From Ramlibacter sp. (GTDB taxonomy: Bacteria > Pseudomonadota > Gammaproteobacteria > Burkholderiales > Burkholderiaceae_C), in NCBI GenBank assembly GCA_025351615.1, contig JANXVP010000127.1:1-23750 (forward strand): DNA of 23,750 nucleotides. The letters are read 5' to 3'. Position 1 is the first letter of the stretch. Each line of letters starts with the position of its first letter. The position numbers and the translations under genes are program-made. The notes beneath the pieces were generated by a model. The model worked only from the letters and a program-made list of their open reading frames with translations, was not told the origin of the DNA and did not search any database. Positions 21,073-23,750 of this stretch are shown piece after piece.

Positions 21073-22830
21073 ATGCCAATCAAACCCTTTCAACCGCCGG
21101 CTCGCGCCAGCGCAGCGCAGGCCATCGACCTCCCCCTGAAACTCAGGCTGGCGCGGCTGACCAACGGCGTCTCGCCGGGGTCGGTCTCCATGGCTTTCGC
21201 AGACTGGGCCAACCACCTGCTGGCGTCGCCTGCTAAGCAGACCGAACTGGGCCAGAGCGCGCTGCAGAAATGGCTGCTTTGGCTGCAGTACGGGCACCAC
21301 GCCTGGCAGGGCGAGTGCCCTGTCTGCGTCGAGCCGCTGCCGCAGGACAAGCGCTTTTCGCCACCCGAATGGCAGTCGCTTCCTTATGCTGCGCTGGCCC
21401 AGGCTTTCCTGTTGCAGCAGCAGTGGTGGAGTGAAGCCATGACCGGCGTGGGCGGGGTCTCGGGCCACCATGAAGAGGTTGCCGAATTCAGTGTCCGCCA
21501 GTGGCTGGACATGGCATCGCCGTCGAACTTCATCGCCTCCAATCCGCAGGTGCTGCGGGAAACGGTGGCGACAGGCGGCATGAATCTCGCCCGCGGCTTT
21601 GCCAACTGGTCGCGCGATGCGCTGGCAGTGCTGGCTGGCGGGCGGCCGCGTGGAGTGGAAAACTTCGTGCCGGGCCGGCATGTGGCGCTGACGCCGGGCA
21701 AAGTGGTGTTTCGCAACCGCCTCATCGAGCTCATCCAGTACCAGCCGACGACGCCGCGCGTCCACGCGCAGCCGCTCCTGATCGTGCCGTCGTGGATCAT
21801 GAAGTACTACATCCTGGACCTGACGCCGGAAGACTCGCTGGTGCGTTACCTGGTCGGCCAGGGACACACGGTGTTCATGATTTCGTGGAACAACCCCGAT
21901 GGGACCGACCGCGACCTCGGGATGGAAGACTACGTGCAGCAGGGCGTGATGGCCGCGATCGCGGCTGTGCAGGCCAGGTTTCCCCGTGCAGCAATCCACG
22001 CCGCCGGCTATTGCCTGGGCGGCACGCTGCTGGCGATCGCCGCTGCGGCACTGGCAGCGCAGCCGCACAACCCCCTCAAGAGCGTCTCGCTGTTGGCGGC
22101 GCTGACCGATTTCCATGAACCCGGCGAGCTGGGCCTGTTCATCGACGAAGGCCAGATCGCCTGGCTCGAAGACCTGATGGCCAGGCGCGGCTTCCTGGAT
22201 GGCCGGGAGATGGCCGGCGCGTTCGCGCTGCTCAATTCGAAGGACTTGGTCTGGTCCAAGCTCGTGCACGAATACCTGATGGGCGCGCAGACGCCGATGA
22301 CGGCGCTTCGCGCCTGGAACGCTGACGCTACCCGGCTCCCCGCCCGGATGCACGGTGAGTACCTGCGCGGGCTGTACCTTCACAACGACCTGGCGCAGGG
22401 TCGGTACCGCGTCGCCGGGAAGGCAGTGGCACTGTCCGACCTCCGGCTTCCGCTGTTCTCGGTGGCGACCGAGAACGACCACGTTTCGCCCTGGAAATCG
22501 GTCTACAGGATCCAGCGGATGGCTCAGGGGCCGGTGAGTTTCGTACTCGCTTCGGGCGGACACAACGTCGGCATCGTCAGCCCTCCTGCCGGACCACTCG
22601 CGCACCCCCAAGCCAGCTACCGCGTCGCCAGCCATGCCGCAGGAATGGCGCCATTAGATCCGCAGGAGTGGCGCGCCGCAGCGCCTGTCAGCGCAGGGTC
22701 GTGGTGGCCTGCGTGGTCCAGCTGGCTGGCCAAGCATTCCCGTGGCCAAGTCGCCGCAGTGGCTGTGACCGGGCTGCTTGCAGATGGGTTGCCCGACAAC
22801 GCACCCGGCAGCTACGTGCACCGGATGTAA
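21073..22830 (+). CDS. phaC: Poly(3-hydroxyalkanoate) synthase, class I type
   Basis: PHA synthase polymerises 3-hydroxyacyl-CoA to polyester storage granules. From the ATG at 21073 (GGGGAG nine bases upstream) it has 585 residues, a class I length. The lipase-like box reads GYCLGG with nucleophile C314; D469 (ATENDHVSPW) and H497 (ASGGHNVGI) complete the triad, close to the known spacing in Cupriavidus PhaC. The N-terminal region differs from canonical PhaC1 and no phaA, phaB or phasin gene is adjacent, so this may be a second synthase of the cell. It shares a transcript with the L,D-transpeptidase. Family certain; subclass and substrate chain length are inference. Confidence 0.92.
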   Translation: MPIKPFQPPARASAAQAIDLPLKLRLARLTNGVSPGSVSMAFADWANHLLASPAKQTELGQSALQKWLLWLQYGHHAWQGECPVCVEPLPQDKRFSPPEWQSLPYAALAQAFLLQQQWWSEAMTGVGGVSGHHEEVAEFSVRQWLDMASPSNFIASNPQVLRETVATGGMNLARGFANWSRDALAVLAGGRPRGVENFVPGRHVALTPGKVVFRNRLIELIQYQPTTPRVHAQPLLIVPSWIMKYYILDLTPEDSLVRYLVGQGHTVFMISWNNPDGTDRDLGMEDYVQQGVMAAIAAVQARFPRAAIHAAGYCLGGTLLAIAAAALAAQPHNPLKSVSLLAALTDFHEPGELGLFIDEGQIAWLEDLMARRGFLDGREMAGAFALLNSKDLVWSKLVHEYLMGAQTPMTALRAWNADATRLPARMHGEYLRGLYLHNDLAQGRYRVAGKAVALSDLRLPLFSVATENDHVSPWKSVYRIQRMAQGPVSFVLASGGHNVGIVSPPAGPLAHPQASYRVASHAAGMAPLDPQEWRAAAPVSAGSWWPAWSSWLAKHSRGQVAAVAVTGLLADGLPDNAPGSYVHRM

Positions 22831-22923
22831 GGACGGCCGCGGTTCAGGCCATCTGAGCTCCGGGCGTTGATGAGGACGAGAGAACGGTTTGGCGGCGAGC
22901 CGATCCGGATCACGCTGCGCTGA
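22831..22923 (+). other. Non-genic 3' scar carrying a second RTRERFGG-type tail
   Basis: Directly after the phaC stop and in the same frame, the sequence reads without a stop to ELRALMRTRERFGGEPIRIT and ends at a TGA at 22921-22923. An ATG at 22870 begins a 17-codon frame but has no ribosome-binding site. The RTRERFGG-P segment matches the tail of the hemerythrin remnant at 13474-13514 (about 35 of 48 bases; nearly all amino acids agree). It looks like the end of a lost gene. I could not identify its family. Confidence 0.45.
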
Positions 22924-22929
22924 AAAATC

Positions 22930-23006
22930 TGGTCGGGGTGAGAGGATTCGAACCTCCGGCCTCTACGTCCCGAACGTAGCGCTCTACCAGGCTAAGCTAC
23001 ACCCCG
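22930..23006 (-). tRNA. tRNA-Pro (anticodon CGG)
   Basis: The 77-base minus-strand sequence folds as a complete tRNA: acceptor CGGGGTG paired with CACCCCG, D-stem GCTT/GAGC, anticodon stem CTACG/CGTAG around loop TTCGGGA (anticodon CGG, reads proline CCG), T-loop TTCGAAT, discriminator A and an encoded CCA. It lies 38 bp downstream of ispB on the same strand. No copy of its 3' end was seen at the left edge of the stress block, so use as an integration site is not supported. Confidence 0.97.
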
Positions 23007-23044
23007 TTTTTGCCTGAAGACCTGCGCCCCGGGCCTGAATCGCT

Positions 23045-23750
23045 TCAGTTGCGGCGCAGCAGCAGTTGAGCCGCCAATTGTAGCAAACCTTCCGACCATT
23101 TATTGCGCGGCAATCGCTGCGCGGCTTCGATTGCGCGTTGCGCCTCGTCCGCTGCCGCTTGCCGGGTGACTTCCAGCGAGCCGGTCTGGCGCACGATCGC
23201 GACGATGCTTTCCAGTTCGGATACGGCGCCGGTCTCGATTGCATGGCGGATCAGTGCGCCTTGCTCCGGCGTGCCGCGCTGCATCGCGGCAATCAGGGGC
23301 AACGTGGCCTTGCCCTCCCGCAGGTCATCGCCCAGGTTCTTGCCCATCTCGGCCGCGTCGCCGTCGTAGTCGAGCACATCGTCGATGACCTGGAAAGCCG
23401 TGCCCAGCGCCTGCCCGTAGTCGGCGCAGGCCTGTTCGATTTCCGGCGGGCTGCCCGCCAGCACCGCGCCCAGTCGGGCACTCGCTTCGAACAGCTTGGC
23501 GGTCTTCGAGCGGATCACGCGCAGGTAGTCGGCCTCGGTCAAGGACGCATCGTGCATGTTCATGAGTTGCAACACCTCGCCTTCGGCAATCACGTTGGTC
23601 GCGTCGGCCAGGATCTCCATGACCCGCATCTGGCCGGCGTCCAGCATCATCTGGAAGGCGCGCGAGTACAGGAAGTCTCCGACCAGCACGCTGGCCGGGT
23701 TGCCGAAGCTCTCATTGGCGGTGGCGCGGCCGCGTCGCAGGGTGGATTCG
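23045..23750 (-). CDS. ispB: Octaprenyl diphosphate synthase IspB (5' end missing)
   Basis: Trans-prenyl diphosphate synthase that makes the C40 side chain of ubiquinone from isopentenyl and farnesyl diphosphates. The window cuts off the N-terminus, including the first Asp-rich motif; 234 residues are visible, beginning ESTLRRGRATANESFGN, which directly follows that motif in the family. The second Asp-rich motif is present as FQVIDDVLDYDGD, followed by GKNLGDDLREGKATLPLI, the usual lid/allylic-binding segment. Length to the stop fits a normal C-terminus. The tRNA-Pro follows on the same strand. Confidence 0.95.
   Translation of the reverse strand, partial: ESTLRRGRATANESFGNPASVLVGDFLYSRAFQMMLDAGQMRVMEILADATNVIAEGEVLQLMNMHDASLTEADYLRVIRSKTAKLFEASARLGAVLAGSPPEIEQACADYGQALGTAFQVIDDVLDYDGDAAEMGKNLGDDLREGKATLPLIAAMQRGTPEQGALIRHAIETGAVSELESIVAIVRQTGSLEVTRQAAADEAQRAIEAAQRLPRNKWSEGLLQLAAQLLLRRN

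Noticed and set aside
20965..22635. 556-residue minus-strand frame opposite phaC
   Set aside because: Antisense of an intact PHA synthase; composition rich in Arg, Gln and His without motifs.
22930..23006. tRNA-Pro as the attachment site of a genomic island
   Set aside because: No repeat of the tRNA 3' end was found near the left border (13340-13650), and no integrase gene is present in the window.

Overview
This is high-GC chromosomal DNA from a betaproteobacterium of the order Burkholderiales, most likely Comamonadaceae or a close relative. The evidence is the coaE-pilD-pilC-pilB block with yacG and zapD, the DUF815-ATPase/mutT pair, an ispB next to a tRNA-Pro, and a GC-rich palindromic repeat of a kind I associate with Comamonadaceae. 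The family assignment is inference.

Layout. Positions 1-1309 hold the end of livG and a complete livF, the two ATPases of a branched-chain amino-acid type ABC importer. Positions 1342-4854 hold a fumarylacetoacetate-hydrolase-family enzyme with an unexpected export/lipoprotein leader, a single-domain rhodanese, argJ and a DUF815 ATPase. A mutT-like NUDIX gene follows (4851-5339). It converges with a minus-strand block running from pilB down to yacG (10781 to 5340): type IV pilus/secretion assembly (pilB, pilC, pilD), coenzyme A synthesis (coaE), division (zapD) and gyrase control (yacG). Divergent from pilB is an acyl-CoA dehydrogenase / CaiB-BaiF CoA-transferase pair (10997-13347).

Positions 13.35-22.93 kb form the accessory part. 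It opens with a broken bacteriohemerythrin and then has four transcription units: uspA plus a P-type cation ATPase; a CBS-domain protein; a minus-strand BON protein plus a two-domain phosphotransferase/P-loop kinase; and an L,D-transpeptidase plus a PHA synthase. Each unit is preceded by a 14-bp FNR/ANR-type box (TTGAT-N4-ATCAA family) whose first base lies 35 or 36 bp from the first base of a -10-like hexamer. This is the spacing expected for a class II activated promoter centred near -41.5. I read the block as one low-oxygen/redox-stress regulon that combines ion-gradient maintenance, adenylate sensing, envelope remodelling and carbon storage. Two related short coding scars (RTRERFGG-P) lie at its two outer edges, which suggests it moved or was rearranged as a unit.

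The window closes with tRNA-Pro(CGG) and the 3' part of ispB, both on the minus strand. No insertion sequence, integrase, CRISPR array or rRNA was seen. No gene-free stretch clearly exceeds 300 bases; the longest (13348-13649) holds the hemerythrin remnant, a hairpin and the uspA promoter.
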